NCBI GenBank assembly: GCA_011523945.1
Contig: WTFU01000164.1
Coordinates: 1 to 64,000, forward strand
From: Mariniblastus sp.
GTDB taxonomy: Bacteria > Planctomycetota > Planctomycetia > Pirellulales > Pirellulaceae
DNA: 64,000 bases
Direction of reading: 5' to 3'
Below the pieces are notes generated by a model. It saw only the letters and a list, made by a program, of their open reading frames with translations. It made no database searches and was not told where the DNA came from. Shown piece after piece: positions 8,750 to 17,990 of the stretch (the first letter of the stretch is position 1; every line of letters begins with the position of its first letter). The position numbers and the translations under genes were made by a program.

Positions 8750-10117
8750 CTATTTTAAGACCTCGACTTTCACTGGGTTTGCGAATTGGTCGCTGAGATG
8801 TTTAAGGGTTTGGTTGTCGGGAGCACCGTCGACGATCCAGTATCGATAACGCACGCTCAGTGGAGCCTCAGGGGCAACCGTGGTTTGGAAATATGATCCG
8901 AACCGCCCGTAGTCACGCTCGCTGAATCGACTAGGTTTAGGGTTCGCATCATCACTGAGGTAAGCAATCGTGTAGACTGAGTTGCCTGATTTTTTACCTT
9001 CCGTGGTTGAGTCGGGGATGGCAATAGTCATGGCGAGAAAGGGAAGGTTGATGTGGGATTTGTTGATGTCGCTTTCGTTTTTCTTATCTGACCAATTCCG
9101 GAATTTTCCCGGTACTCCCTGTCCGTCGGGCCGATTGTAATAGGTCAGCTGTTTTGTTTTATCAGGAACCAACTGGGACGCGCGAAATTGGACGCCTGCG
9201 TGTTGCGGGTCGCCGTCGAGTTTTAGTTGTTCGACAAGTGACACGAGGCTTGTTCGGAAGTCGATGACCGTTGCGTTTTTCAATTTAATGGCTGTTAGTT
9301 CGCGACTTTCTTTTGCAAATGGTTGACCGTCTCTTCCGTTCCAATCAATCAGGCTGCGAGATTGTCCAAAGACGGGGTTGGAAGTGGTCACGAGTTTTCG
9401 ATTAATTTGAGATTCGCCTTTGCTGCAATGCCAGACATCCGCCTTTTGATTATTGCCGTAAGAAATCCGATTGAAGCCAAAGAAGATCCCGCGATGATGT
9501 GGGAAAAGTCCGCCGGGACCTTTTGTGAGTAGTCGGTCTCCGTTCGGTGAATAGACGTGGTGGAAAACTTTATAGGTGGCTTTCCGTCTTTCCGGTGAGC
9601 CGTTGTCAACTTCTTCGTACATGTAGGCCATGACCGGATTGCCATCATGTTGTAATTCCGCGCGGGTTGAGCCGTCGTCGTGCCACTGGTACTTGTTGGG
9701 AGTATCATGTTCCGTTTCTTTGCCGGTCAGCGTGATTGACTCGCCTGCAGCAAGGCTGGGGAGAACGAAAGTCAATTCGACTAATTTTTTGTTGCCGGTG
9801 GCCGCTGATTGGTCAGCGTATGCCAGAACGTCGGAGTAGCTCGGAGGCGAAATTTGGCCAATGAGAACATTGTTCACGTTGTCGACTAAAGCTACAGCAC
9901 GCGGTTGATTGTTTTCCAGCCATAGGAGAGTTCTAACAATATCTTTGGAACGGGCAACTTTTCCAGCGTCAACTTTGATTTTAAAAATTGGCTTTGATGC
10001 TCGTTGTGCCAGGCACTCACTGTTAAGCCCCGGCAAAGTAATCGCCACAAATAAAAGGACCAGTTGGCTCAAGCGCGGATTAGTCAAAGATAATGTGGCA
10101 GAGTTTATTTTCAGCAT
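8750..10117 (-). CDS. Secreted PmoA-like (DUF6807) protein
   Basis: The 455-residue protein has a long signal peptide ending near CLAQR (residues 35-39). The remainder matches the so-called methane-oxygenase PmoA family (DUF6807), recognised by GGLFPHHRGIFFGF near residue 205, the WHCSKGE segment, and HAGVQFRAS further on. In Planctomycetes and Bacteroidetes these exported proteins sit among sugar-catabolism genes and have no proven link to methane oxidation, so the name should not be read as a function. An insertion of about 45 residues (DKKNESDINKSHINLP region) lies before the C-terminal strands. The start at 10117 is preceded by GGGGAT. The YtcJ-like amidohydrolase follows 6 bp downstream. 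Confidence 0.85.
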   Translation of the reverse strand: MLKINSATLSLTNPRLSQLVLLFVAITLPGLNSECLAQRASKPIFKIKVDAGKVARSKDIVRTLLWLENNQPRAVALVDNVNNVLIGQISPPSYSDVLAYADQSAATGNKKLVELTFVLPSLAAGESITLTGKETEHDTPNKYQWHDDGSTRAELQHDGNPVMAYMYEEVDNGSPERRKATYKVFHHVYSPNGDRLLTKGPGGLFPHHRGIFFGFNRISYGNNQKADVWHCSKGESQINRKLVTTSNPVFGQSRSLIDWNGRDGQPFAKESRELTAIKLKNATVIDFRTSLVSLVEQLKLDGDPQHAGVQFRASQLVPDKTKQLTYYNRPDGQGVPGKFRNWSDKKNESDINKSHINLPFLAMTIAIPDSTTEGKKSGNSVYTIAYLSDDANPKPSRFSERDYGRFGSYFQTTVAPEAPLSVRYRYWIVDGAPDNQTLKHLSDQFANPVKVEVLK

Positions 10118-10200
10118 CGGATATCCCCAGGTTGTCTAGTTAAGCGATTTATCCTACCAGCAAAACTGGATTGAATAAAGAAATGACCATCAAAACGCGA

Positions 10201-10515
10201 CTAAGGATCTGTCACGGGCTGGAGTATTTTTAGGGAAACAGAGATTACTAAATCTTTAATTTTTTCACGGTAGGCATTCATGTGAGGTGCGACTAAATGG
10301 TCGCGTAACGATTCGAGTGAATCCCATTTTTCAAGGACGGTTACTGCGTTTTCATTTTTTGCTTGGCTGGTAATTCCTGAATCGATGTCAATGGCCGGGT
10401 AATACTCTAGACACCCCGCTTCCTGATGAACTGCGGGTACAATTTCAAGAAAGTACTCCAGGAATTGGGATTTAGTATTTGGTTTAAGCTCGATTGAGGC
10501 GATGACTGTGATCAT
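10201..10515 (-). CDS. Antibiotic biosynthesis monooxygenase (ABM) domain protein
   Basis: The 104-residue single-domain protein has the ferredoxin-like ABM fold pattern: MITVIASIELKPNTKSQFLEYF at the start, AGCLEYYPAID in the middle, and the hallmark VLEKWDSLESLRDHLVAPHM. Relatives include YgiN-type quinol monooxygenases, cofactor-free enzymes acting on hydroquinones; many members have no known substrate. The ATG at 10515 is preceded by AGGAAAG at good spacing. It is divergent from the kynurenine-formamidase-like gene at 10653, so a shared regulatory region of about 137 bp is possible. A role in oxidising an aromatic intermediate of tryptophan catabolism is only a guess from position. Confidence 0.88.
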   Translation of the reverse strand: MITVIASIELKPNTKSQFLEYFLEIVPAVHQEAGCLEYYPAIDIDSGITSQAKNENAVTVLEKWDSLESLRDHLVAPHMNAYREKIKDLVISVSLKILQPVTDP

Positions 10516-10652
10516 GGTTTTCTTTCCTAAGAAATGGAACGTTCCGGCTAGAAATGTTACTTTAAATGAATGTCCCCGAGTTTACATCAGGCCCCCTTTG
10601 AGTCTACTGCGGAACTCCTTCTAATTGGGAAGACTTCTACAACAGGTGAATT

Positions 10653-11486
10653 ATGCAGGTCATTTTTAAACATCAAGATGTTGAGTACGTGTGCTCGGTT
10701 GCTGAGGCGAAATCTCTTGCGATCCTACTAGACTTTGAAGGGCTTCAGCCAAATCATTTTGGAACTGAGAAAGCTTCTAACGAGGTCCTGAAACTGGGTG
10801 GTTTTACAGGTGATACACGAGCCGGCGGGAGTTGTAACGTCGATAGTCTAGAAATGATACCGCATTGTAATGGTACCCATACAGAAACAGTGGGGCATAT
10901 CGTCAATCAGGACATCTGGGTCGGCCACGCAGCACTCGACCTCTTGTCATTGGCTTTTGTCGTTACGGTTGAGCCCAAATTGGCGAAAGACACTGCGGAT
11001 GTTTATCGCCCAGTACTTGAACCGGAGAATTGGGTCGTTACCCGAGAGATGCTTGAAAAAGCGATTGCGGAAGTTGGTGTGATTGAGCAGTTGAGGCCTT
11101 CAGCTTTAATTGTTCGCACACTCCCCAATTCGAATGACAAGTGCGCTCGAGCTTACACGACAGAAAGTCAACCGCCATTTTTCACCGTCGACGCTTGCGA
11201 TCTAATCAATGAAACCGGTATTCGTCATTTATTGGTTGACTTTCCTTCAGTCGATCGGATGAACGATGATGGATTGTTGACGAATCACCATATTTTCTGG
11301 AATGTGGCGGAGAGAACTCATGAATTGTCGGAAGATACGTGGCAGGAAAAGACAATTACCGAGATGATTTTTGTGGCTGACGAAATAAATGACGGCCTTT
11401 ACGGTTTAAACCTGCAGGTGCCGGCCTTCGGAAGCGATGCAGCGCCATCTCGGCCTGTGATATTTCCTGCAAGAGCGGTCAGTTAA
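10653..11486 (+). CDS. Cyclase-family metal hydrolase, probable kynurenine formamidase (KynB-like)
   Basis: The 277-residue protein belongs to the PF04199 cyclase/KynB/isatin-hydrolase family. The usual metal motif H-x-G-T-H-x-D-x-P-x-H appears as HCNGTHTETVGH (residues 71-82), with one extra residue before GTH, Glu for Asp, and Gly for Pro. C-terminal segments DACDLINETGIRHLLVDFPSVDR and TNHHIFWN fit the rest of the fold. It lies 41 bp upstream of kynureninase and kynurenine 3-monooxygenase, so the natural reading is hydrolysis of N-formylkynurenine to kynurenine plus formate. That step follows TDO, which is also in the window (33036). The role rests on context, since the motif differs from studied KynB enzymes and other amide or lactone substrates are possible. 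The start is ATG 10653 with AGGTGA upstream. Confidence 0.78.
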   Translation: MQVIFKHQDVEYVCSVAEAKSLAILLDFEGLQPNHFGTEKASNEVLKLGGFTGDTRAGGSCNVDSLEMIPHCNGTHTETVGHIVNQDIWVGHAALDLLSLAFVVTVEPKLAKDTADVYRPVLEPENWVVTREMLEKAIAEVGVIEQLRPSALIVRTLPNSNDKCARAYTTESQPPFFTVDACDLINETGIRHLLVDFPSVDRMNDDGLLTNHHIFWNVAERTHELSEDTWQEKTITEMIFVADEINDGLYGLNLQVPAFGSDAAPSRPVIFPARAVS

Positions 11487-11527
11487 GGCTTGTTGACTGG
11501 GCTTTTTGCTAATTGTGAATCGGATGA

Positions 11528-12811
11528 ATGATGACTGATATGGTTGACTCAAAGACACTGTTGGAAGAGGCCCGAGAATTAGATCGCGCCGATTCGCTTG
11601 CTGAATTTCGGAGTCAGTTTCATATTCCGCACGTCGACTCGGTCGAAGATTTGTATCTTGTTGGGAATTCACTTGGCCTCGTCCCGAAACGCACAGCGGA
11701 CTATGTTCAGGAGGAGTTAAGTCGATGGGCAAGCTTGGGAGTGAGGGGGCATTTTTCGGGATCGCCAAATTGGGCGTCCTACCACGAGTGCCTCGCAAAA
11801 CCGATGGCGAAATTGGTGGGCGCAATGGCGTCGGAAGTAATCGTGATGAATACCCTAACTGTCAATCTTCATTTAATGATGGCTACTTTCTATCGTCCGA
11901 CGCAGGAGCGTTCCAAGATATTAATTGAGGCTCACGCATTCCCTTCAGATAAAAATGCCGTGGAATCACAAATTCAATTGCATGGATTTTCAGCAAGTGA
12001 ATCATTGCTTGAAGTTCAACCGGGTGAGCGCGGATTGCTAGAGACCGATACAATTTGCGAAATGATTGATGAGCATGCTAATTCTCTTGCATTGATCTTG
12101 CTTCCCGGCGTTCAATACTACACGGGGCAGGTGCTGGATATGAAGGCGATCGCTCAGTGTGCCAAGCGAAATCAGGTTGTGATCGGGTTTGATTTGGCTC
12201 ACGCCGTTGGGAATGTCGCGATGGAGCTTCATGACTGGGACGTCGATTTTGCCTGTTGGTGTACCTATAAGTATCTGAATTCCGGGCCGGGGTCTCTTGC
12301 GGGTTGTTTTGTGCATGAGCGGCATGCCCGCAATACTTCTTTGCCTCGATTGGCGGGTTGGTGGGGGCACGACAAGGCGACGCGTTTTCAAATGACGGGA
12401 GATTTTAATCCCATTCCAACGGCCGAAGGATGGCAGTTGAGTAATCCGCCGATCCTTTCGTTGGCAGCCATTCGAGCCTCGCTGGATGTTTTTAGCGAAT
12501 CGGGTGGGATGGGAGTACTGGTTGAAAAGTCGAACACTCAGGGAGCATTTTTTCGTCGATGCCTTGAAGCTCGATTAGGCGATCAGGTACAGGCGATCGC
12601 CCCGTCTGAGGTGTCAGGATGTCAGTTGTCTCTGGAAGTCAAGTTAGAGGGCATCGAAGGTCGTAGCGTCTACGAGTCACTGGAAGAAAAAGGAGCGCGA
12701 ACGGATTGGCGTGAACCGAACGTCATACGGGCGGCGCCAACGCCACTCTATAATCGTTACGAAGAGATTTGGAAATTTGTCGATTTGCTGGTTAGCTGCC
12801 TGCAAAATTAG
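11528..12811 (+). CDS. kynU: Kynureninase
   Basis: This PLP enzyme splits kynurenine or 3-hydroxykynurenine into anthranilate or 3-hydroxyanthranilate plus alanine. The fold-type I signatures are present. LYLVGNSLGLVPK lies near residue 42, and the WASYHECLAKPMAKLVGA region leads to EVIVMNTLTVNLHLMMATFY. The aspartate in FDLAHAVGN contacts the PLP ring. The Schiff-base lysine is K248 in CWCTYKYLNSGPG. LAGWWGH and the Q-x-S-N-P-P segment are also typical. At 427 residues it is normal length. ATG 11528 is kept; in-frame ATGs at 11531 and 11540 are alternatives. The downstream monooxygenase suggests the physiological substrate is 3-hydroxykynurenine. Confidence 0.94.
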   Translation: MMTDMVDSKTLLEEARELDRADSLAEFRSQFHIPHVDSVEDLYLVGNSLGLVPKRTADYVQEELSRWASLGVRGHFSGSPNWASYHECLAKPMAKLVGAMASEVIVMNTLTVNLHLMMATFYRPTQERSKILIEAHAFPSDKNAVESQIQLHGFSASESLLEVQPGERGLLETDTICEMIDEHANSLALILLPGVQYYTGQVLDMKAIAQCAKRNQVVIGFDLAHAVGNVAMELHDWDVDFACWCTYKYLNSGPGSLAGCFVHERHARNTSLPRLAGWWGHDKATRFQMTGDFNPIPTAEGWQLSNPPILSLAAIRASLDVFSESGGMGVLVEKSNTQGAFFRRCLEARLGDQVQAIAPSEVSGCQLSLEVKLEGIEGRSVYESLEEKGARTDWREPNVIRAAPTPLYNRYEEIWKFVDLLVSCLQN

Positions 12812-12885
12812 ATTCGAAGGATTCGGTAAGTTCACCGATTGCGGATTTTAGATTTGAAGTTTTCGTGTTTAGGGATAAAAGAACT

Positions 12886-14265
12886 GTGAGTAAGCCCCAA
12901 AAGATCCTAATCTCCGGAGCAGGTTTAGTAGGTTCGCTGCTCTCGGTTCTGCTTGGGCGTCGTGGCTATGAAGTGGCGATTTTTGAACGAAGGCCTGACA
13001 TGCGCGGAGTCGAGGTCGACAGTGGTCGCTCGATTAACCTCGCTCTTTCTTCTCGCGGAATCCATGCGCTTGAACAAGCTGGACTGATCGATGATGTCCG
13101 TAAATTACTTATTCCAATGCGAGGTCGAGCTTTACATTTAAGCGGGGGAGGTAAGGAGTTTTCTTCGTATGGGCAACGAGAAGAAGAGTTGATTTATTCC
13201 GTTTCACGCCGCGACCTTAATTGCTTGATGATGTCGGCGGCGGAGGAAGCTGAGCCGGTTGATATCTTGTTTAATCAGTCGGTCGAGCAGGTCGATTTCG
13301 AAAAGGGGGAGTTGGCGATTGTCGATTTGCAAAATGACCATTCTTATCGGCGTTCGTTTGATTTACTAATTGGGGCGGATGGCGCTGGTTCACCCACCCG
13401 CGACGCCTTGTTAGCGGCGAATGGTGGCGAGTGTAGTGTCGATTTTTTAGATCATGATTATAAAGAACTGGAGATTCCGCCACTAAATTCTGAGGCGGGA
13501 GGCTATCAGATTGAGCCGGAAGCTTTACATATTTGGCCGCGCGGCGGTTATATGCTAATCGCACTTCCCAACCAGGACGGCAGTTTCACCGTTACTCTTT
13601 TTATGCCTAAGCAAGGTGAAATAAGTTTTGAAAAACTAGAAAATGCCGATCAGCTTAATGCGTTCTTTGAAGCAGAGTTCCCGTCTGCAAAACGGCTGAT
13701 TCCAGACCTCGAATCTGATTTTTTCGCAAACGCCCAAGGACGGTTGGGGACGGTTCGTTGCTCAAAGTGGTACTATCAGGATAAAGCGCTGATTTTAGGG
13801 GATGCTTCTCACGCGATCGTACCATTTCACGGGCAGGGAATGAATTCTGGGTTTGAAGATTGTTCTGAATTGATCAGGTTGCTCGATAAACATAACGATG
13901 ACTGGAGCGTTGTGTTGCCGGAGTTTGATCGCATCCGCCGCCCCAATGCAAACGCTATTGCGGATATGGCACTTGAGAACTATGTGACGATGAGAGAGAG
14001 CGTGACGGATTCAAAGTTTCAATTGAAAAAAGAATTGGGTTTTGAGCTCGAGCGGCGTTTTCCGGATCGATTTGTGCCGCGATATTCGATGGTCATGTTC
14101 CATCTTTTACCCTACGCTTCAGCGATGACACGGGGCAATGTCCAGCAAGAAATTCTCTCCGAACTGGTTCAGGGGGTTGATGAGCTATCCAAAGTTGATT
14201 TGGAGAAGGCTGAGCGGCTAGTCCGCGACAAGCTTCCTGTTGTGGATCTCTCCCGTCCCTACTAA
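12886..14265 (+). CDS. kmo: Kynurenine 3-monooxygenase
   Basis: This is an FAD-dependent aromatic hydroxylase that converts kynurenine to 3-hydroxykynurenine with NADPH and O2. Visible features are the Rossmann FAD motif GAGLVG (11-16), SINLALSSRG, the DG motif in LIGADGAGSPTRD, and the second FAD motif GDASHAIVPFHGQGMNSGFED near residue 305. These match the KMO family closely. The C-terminus has LPYASAMTRGN. I start at GTG 12886 because AGGGA lies 10 bases upstream; a GTG seven codons earlier is possible. The result is 459 residues, slightly shorter than eukaryotic enzymes. It follows kynU by 74 bp on the same strand. With TDO, the formamidase candidate and KynU it makes 3-hydroxyanthranilate. 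No 3-hydroxyanthranilate dioxygenase is in the window. Confidence 0.93.
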   Translation: MSKPQKILISGAGLVGSLLSVLLGRRGYEVAIFERRPDMRGVEVDSGRSINLALSSRGIHALEQAGLIDDVRKLLIPMRGRALHLSGGGKEFSSYGQREEELIYSVSRRDLNCLMMSAAEEAEPVDILFNQSVEQVDFEKGELAIVDLQNDHSYRRSFDLLIGADGAGSPTRDALLAANGGECSVDFLDHDYKELEIPPLNSEAGGYQIEPEALHIWPRGGYMLIALPNQDGSFTVTLFMPKQGEISFEKLENADQLNAFFEAEFPSAKRLIPDLESDFFANAQGRLGTVRCSKWYYQDKALILGDASHAIVPFHGQGMNSGFEDCSELIRLLDKHNDDWSVVLPEFDRIRRPNANAIADMALENYVTMRESVTDSKFQLKKELGFELERRFPDRFVPRYSMVMFHLLPYASAMTRGNVQQEILSELVQGVDELSKVDLEKAERLVRDKLPVVDLSRPY

Positions 14266-14308
14266 GTAAAAAGGTTAACCTATTCAATTCGAGCCGCTTC
14301 TGCAGATT

Positions 14309-15493
14309 TTACTTCCGCAGTTCGCGGGTCAGTTGACTGAAGGCATCTTTCATCCGCTCGTTTTCGAATGGTCGGAGATCGGGCACGGAAAGCCCGGAGA
14401 TCGCATCAAAAGCTCGACGGCTGACTGCCATGAGCGCTGCGACATCTTTACTCAACGCCACCGTCTTGTAGGTGTTAGCTGCGGTGAGGATGTTTTTTTT
14501 ACACTCGAGGTTAGCCATCATCATTTGATGTTTTTGATGAGCAAGGCCTTCCTTATAAAACATCGCCGCATCGTAAGTCAGTTGGTTGCTTGCGATATTA
14601 TTTCGAAGGACGGTTTCGTCACCACCTGCGGCGATTGCCCGTTTTGCCTCTTTGATGTTTTTTCTAGCTTTTGCAGCGAACTCATCCAGTTTCGGATAGT
14701 ACTCGTTATCCACGCTTTCCACAAACTGCTCTTGAAGGCGTGAGACCGTTTTTAAGAGCATCAGATAGACTCCGTAGTACTTCTTAGCAGCCTCGAGATC
14801 TTCGCCGGTTTCGTTAGTAAGTCTTTCAAGTTCTCCAGCAAATGTTTTCGCATTATTGAAGATGATTGAGACACGTACAAATTCATCTCCGGTAATTGAT
14901 TCTAAAAGATTATCGATGCTCTCAGAATCCAGATCCATGCCGATGCGGTTGAGGTCTTTGATGAAATTCTCTTTCTCAACCTCAATGGAGTTTTCTGCTT
15001 GAGCGATTGCGTCTTTGGCCACTTCAATCTTTTTATCGTAGCCGGATTTAGTAACTCCCAGTGGATTGAAGGTGGTTACCGGAGCAGAAATTCGTTTTCG
15101 TTTATAGGTCGAAATATTCCTTTGATTTTCTGTGATTGATTCTCGAAGATCGAGAATTAGCTGACGTCGATTACTAATGCTTGAGATCCCAAGCGCTTCT
15201 CCAGCGACATCTAGATATGCTTCGACTTTCCGGGTTTGTGACTCCTTGGTTCGACTAAGAAAATCATAGAATCTAAGGTCGTCTTCCTCGGGACGCGTCT
15301 CCGCGTCATCGAAGAGGTTTAATGCGTCATCGAGCGCTTCATGTGCCTGCTCAAAAAATTTTTGAACCTCTTCCTTTTCCTGAGCCATCACTTCGTCAGT
15401 CTGTGCCTGAGCATTAAGCCCACCCGCAAAAAGACTTGCGCTGATTGCGAGACACATTGAAATAGTTCGGAAGTAGTTCTTTAGAATTTGCAT
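14309..15493 (-). CDS. Secreted helical/coiled-coil protein of unknown function
   Basis: I do not recognise this protein. From the ATG at 15493 it is 394 residues with a signal peptide (MCLAISASLFAGGLNAQAQ). Almost the entire mature part is charged, helix-forming sequence with heptad-like stretches (for example IAQAENSIEVEKENFIKDL, and AKARKNIKEAKRAIAAGG). No cysteines, metal motifs or enzymatic signatures are obvious apart from a single Cys near the C-terminus. A helical bundle in the periplasm is the best structural guess. An ATG 16 codons upstream (15541) would place a hydrophilic extension before the signal peptide and is less likely. It converges on kmo with a 43-bp gap. Confidence 0.72.
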   Translation of the reverse strand: MQILKNYFRTISMCLAISASLFAGGLNAQAQTDEVMAQEKEEVQKFFEQAHEALDDALNLFDDAETRPEEDDLRFYDFLSRTKESQTRKVEAYLDVAGEALGISSISNRRQLILDLRESITENQRNISTYKRKRISAPVTTFNPLGVTKSGYDKKIEVAKDAIAQAENSIEVEKENFIKDLNRIGMDLDSESIDNLLESITGDEFVRVSIIFNNAKTFAGELERLTNETGEDLEAAKKYYGVYLMLLKTVSRLQEQFVESVDNEYYPKLDEFAAKARKNIKEAKRAIAAGGDETVLRNNIASNQLTYDAAMFYKEGLAHQKHQMMMANLECKKNILTAANTYKTVALSKDVAALMAVSRRAFDAISGLSVPDLRPFENERMKDAFSQLTRELRK

Positions 15494-15947
15494 GATTCGA
15501 CTCGGAGTTTGATTCGAGAAGTTACAGGTGTTCCCCTCCATGTTAACGGAGGGACAAAATGCGGCAAGTTTACGGTGTATCGCGAAAATCTATTTCCTCA
15601 ACCCAATTTTAATCAATGAGTATAATTTTTTCCCGCGAATGATGTGGTTGTTTTAACTGTGTATCAGCACGCGATGGGGGAGCCCTATAAATGCCCCTGC
15701 TGGGGGCGTGCCCTGTATTGGCGTATTTGCCAAGCTATTCGCCCTTCCACTGGGAAAATTAGATTAATTTTGAAAAAAAGACCGCAGGGGATGAGTCCTG
15801 CGGTCTGTCCAATCGCCCTCTTATGGCCAGATTTTTTCCACAAACAGAAATGTTTGCTGAAAAATCGCGGCGAGAGGAATGCGCGGTAAATCCGGCTTAA
15901 ATACTCGTTTGGAAAGTTCACGAGTGAGTGAGCCAGGTAGGAATCGT
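15494..15947. other. Intergenic stretch with no gene found
   Basis: This gap of about 450 bp lies between the start of the coiled-coil protein gene and the 3' end of the SHD1-domain gene, both on the minus strand. Its right half holds the terminator at 15773-15806. The left half should carry the promoter of the coiled-coil gene, but I see no convincing -35/-10 pair. A plus-strand open frame at 15644-15889 runs through the terminator and has no coding character. Confidence 0.6.
15773..15806 (-). terminator. Rho-independent terminator downstream of the SHD1-domain gene
   Basis: Perfect 10-bp stem AGACCGCAGG (15779-15788) / CCTGCGGTCT (15797-15806) with an 8-nt loop. Read on the minus strand, the stem is followed directly by seven T residues (15773-15779). 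It lies about 140 bp past the stop of the minus-strand SHD1 gene and would end the guaB-SHD1 transcript. Confidence 0.85.
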
Positions 15948-17990
15948 TTATGGGATGACAGCGACTCCCGTGGTGACGAGGGCCTGGCGAACCGCTCCGT
16001 TGAGACTGAAAGGGATGGGGTCTTTGAGCCACGGAGCACAATCGCCGGGGCGGTAAAATCCAAGTGCATACTGGCACTCGTTCACGGGGTGGATTCCGGT
16101 TTGATAAGGAACCGTAACCAAGCTCACAAAGAAGTGAGCCACCGAATGAATTGGCTGGCGAAGCGGGCCATGGGAATGTCCGTATCGTTCGAGCTGTACG
16201 TTTTCAAAGTAAAGCGGTTTATGGCAGAGTGCCGACGCTTGCCAAGCGTAGGTTTGCGGCAACCAGTTGCGTGCCGCACTTCCTTGATTGCCGGCACTGC
16301 ACAGTTCCGGAATTTGCCAGAATTGCGAGATGGTCGCCCAGTCAGCATCACTCAGTTTTGCATAGGGGATTTTTTCAGTTCCCTGCTCAGATTCAATGAT
16401 CACGTATCCACGTCGGAGATCAATCATCGTTCCCGTCGCAACGACGTTACCATCTCGATCAATCCAATCCCTCGACTCGGTTTGGTAGAGAGACCGGTTA
16501 CGTCCAGGAAGCGGACTTAAATCCAACGCAATGTCTTTGATTGATCCTTCGAGTAACTCGGCCCGAAATTCATCACAGTTTTGAAATGATGAAGTCGAAG
16601 GCCGTTGATTACCTCCAAAATCGAAATCCGGGTTTGGAGCGGGGAGTTCTTCAATGGCTGGATCTTGTGTTGGTTTCTTAAACCCTCCGCCTTCTTGATT
16701 GTCTTGCGTTGCAATTGAGGAGGAAATTGGTGTGTTCCCCCGGTTGAGTACAGAGATTTGTGACATGGTTGATGGGTCGGGCTTTGGCGTTGCGGCTTCT
16801 GCCTGCTGGAATCCAGCGTCTGACTCTAGGCCTGGCTCAAATCTACCCAGAGTTTGCTCGACAACAATGCGCTCCGAAGGTGGTAGTTCGACTGATTCAT
16901 CGTTAAATGGATCTTGAGTTGGTGCAACCATTGTTACTTGCTGCACCGCATTCTGGACCGACGTCGAGAGATTAGCAGAGTTCTCTTTTGAGTAGGCATA
17001 CTGAACCCCTCGATCATTAGTATGTCTTTGTTGCGCCGAGCTGGCGCGACGAGGTTGTGACGTCGCGGTGCTGTAAGTCGACGAACGACGAGGAGCTGAT
17101 CTTCCATTTGATCGTATCGATTGAGATGAGCGAGCCGACCTAGAATTGGAAGACGGTCTGTTATTGAGACGCTGAGAGGGGACCGCCGGCGTATATAGGA
17201 AATTAGTGATTTGATTTTGGAATTTGGCAATCGCATTCTCGCGTGGTGGCTTTCGTGACGTTGCTGTGCTGGGGCGTCGTCGCTGAGCTTCCGTGCGCGA
17301 TGATGGTGTAGGCGAGGATTTCGCGATTAACATCCGCTGAGACGTGCTTTGCCCGTTATTAACACTGGTTTTCAGCGACTGAATCGGAGCCTTGTAGATC
17401 GAGTCGATTGCGGGGCGTCTTGGAGGAATTGCGGTGTTGTACTGCGCAGTGAGTTCGGTTTGGTCGCTGAATTTTCGATACTGAACTTGAGCTGGCGCTG
17501 CCGCCGTCGAGCTCGGCTGGATGTGAACCGGGGGTGCAAACGTGTTGTAGCTGGCCTGTTTGGAGTCACTTTGCGATTTCGAGATCGTTCCCGACGATGA
17601 GTTGGTGGCAGGAATTGACGCTTTGGTTACCGCTGGCTGGGCGAATGTTGGTTCGCCAACCTGCGGATAAGCCGCGTTTCCGAGCCGGTTCGACGGAGGC
17701 ATTTCGTACTCGGTGCCGTTCTGTATAGCTTCGCCTGGTAACACGGGTCTTTGGAACTGTTGGGCCAAGGCCGCCTGAGCTGGAAATAGGCAGGTGATTG
17801 CGGCAAAAAGACCGAGTGTGGAAGCTCGATGAATGGAGAGTGCGTTGGTTTTTTTAAATTGACGGTCGGTGGAAGTGAAGAGGCAGCTGGGGGTACCAGT
17901 GTCATGGTACTCATGGAAAAGGTCAGTGAGATTCGCCTGAAGGTGCTTCCGAAGAGTAGTTCGGAGCTTCTTGAGTAATTGCAATATCAT
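15948..17990 (-). CDS. Large secreted low-complexity protein with a C-terminal SHD1-like domain
   Basis: From ATG 17990 the product is 680 residues. An extended N-terminal region of about 50 residues precedes the signal hydrophobic core ([20 protein letters not shown]). A long stretch of about 350 residues follows, rich in Ser, Pro, Arg, Gln and Asn. Near residues 490-540 is a segment [20 protein letters not shown], then [22 protein letters not shown]. This matches the SHD1 (SLA1 homology 1) domain common in planctomycete exported proteins, where it is thought to mediate protein or surface binding. The last 120 residues contain several Cys, His and Trp residues of unknown purpose. The start is uncertain. 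This frame overlaps the end of guaB by 68 bp, while a shorter frame begins at 17914 just after guaB and meets this one at a run of seven A residues (see findings). Confidence 0.7.
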   Translation of the reverse strand: MILQLLKKLRTTLRKHLQANLTDLFHEYHDTGTPSCLFTSTDRQFKKTNALSIHRASTLGLFAAITCLFPAQAALAQQFQRPVLPGEAIQNGTEYEMPPSNRLGNAAYPQVGEPTFAQPAVTKASIPATNSSSGTISKSQSDSKQASYNTFAPPVHIQPSSTAAAPAQVQYRKFSDQTELTAQYNTAIPPRRPAIDSIYKAPIQSLKTSVNNGQSTSQRMLIAKSSPTPSSRTEAQRRRPSTATSRKPPRENAIAKFQNQITNFLYTPAVPSQRLNNRPSSNSRSARSSQSIRSNGRSAPRRSSTYSTATSQPRRASSAQQRHTNDRGVQYAYSKENSANLSTSVQNAVQQVTMVAPTQDPFNDESVELPPSERIVVEQTLGRFEPGLESDAGFQQAEAATPKPDPSTMSQISVLNRGNTPISSSIATQDNQEGGGFKKPTQDPAIEELPAPNPDFDFGGNQRPSTSSFQNCDEFRAELLEGSIKDIALDLSPLPGRNRSLYQTESRDWIDRDGNVVATGTMIDLRRGYVIIESEQGTEKIPYAKLSDADWATISQFWQIPELCSAGNQGSAARNWLPQTYAWQASALCHKPLYFENVQLERYGHSHGPLRQPIHSVAHFFVSLVTVPYQTGIHPVNECQYALGFYRPGDCAPWLKDPIPFSLNGAVRQALVTTGVAVIP
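17849..17855 (-). other. A7 homopolymer, possible slippery or error site
   Basis: Seven consecutive A on the minus strand (T7 on plus). Here an open frame starting at ATG 17914, nine bases after the guaB stop codon, runs alongside the SHD1 frame. In the 17914 frame the bases read TTA AAA AAA, that is A-AAA-AAA, a classic minus-one slippery pattern. A minus-one step would join the compact N-terminus to the signal-peptide core. A sequencing indel would have the same effect. Confidence 0.4.

Noticed and set aside
8750-10117. Methane oxidation role for the PmoA-like protein
   Set aside because: The family name is misleading; it is an exported protein with no monooxygenase features, and no pmoB or pmoC is nearby.
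15644-15889. Plus-strand 81-codon frame
   Set aside because: It reads straight through the inverted repeat of a terminator and has no protein-like composition.
17627-17914. Separate 95-codon minus-strand gene after guaB
   Set aside because: Past the A7 run it is just an alternative frame of the SHD1 gene; only its first 20 codons are of interest, as a possible alternative N-terminus.
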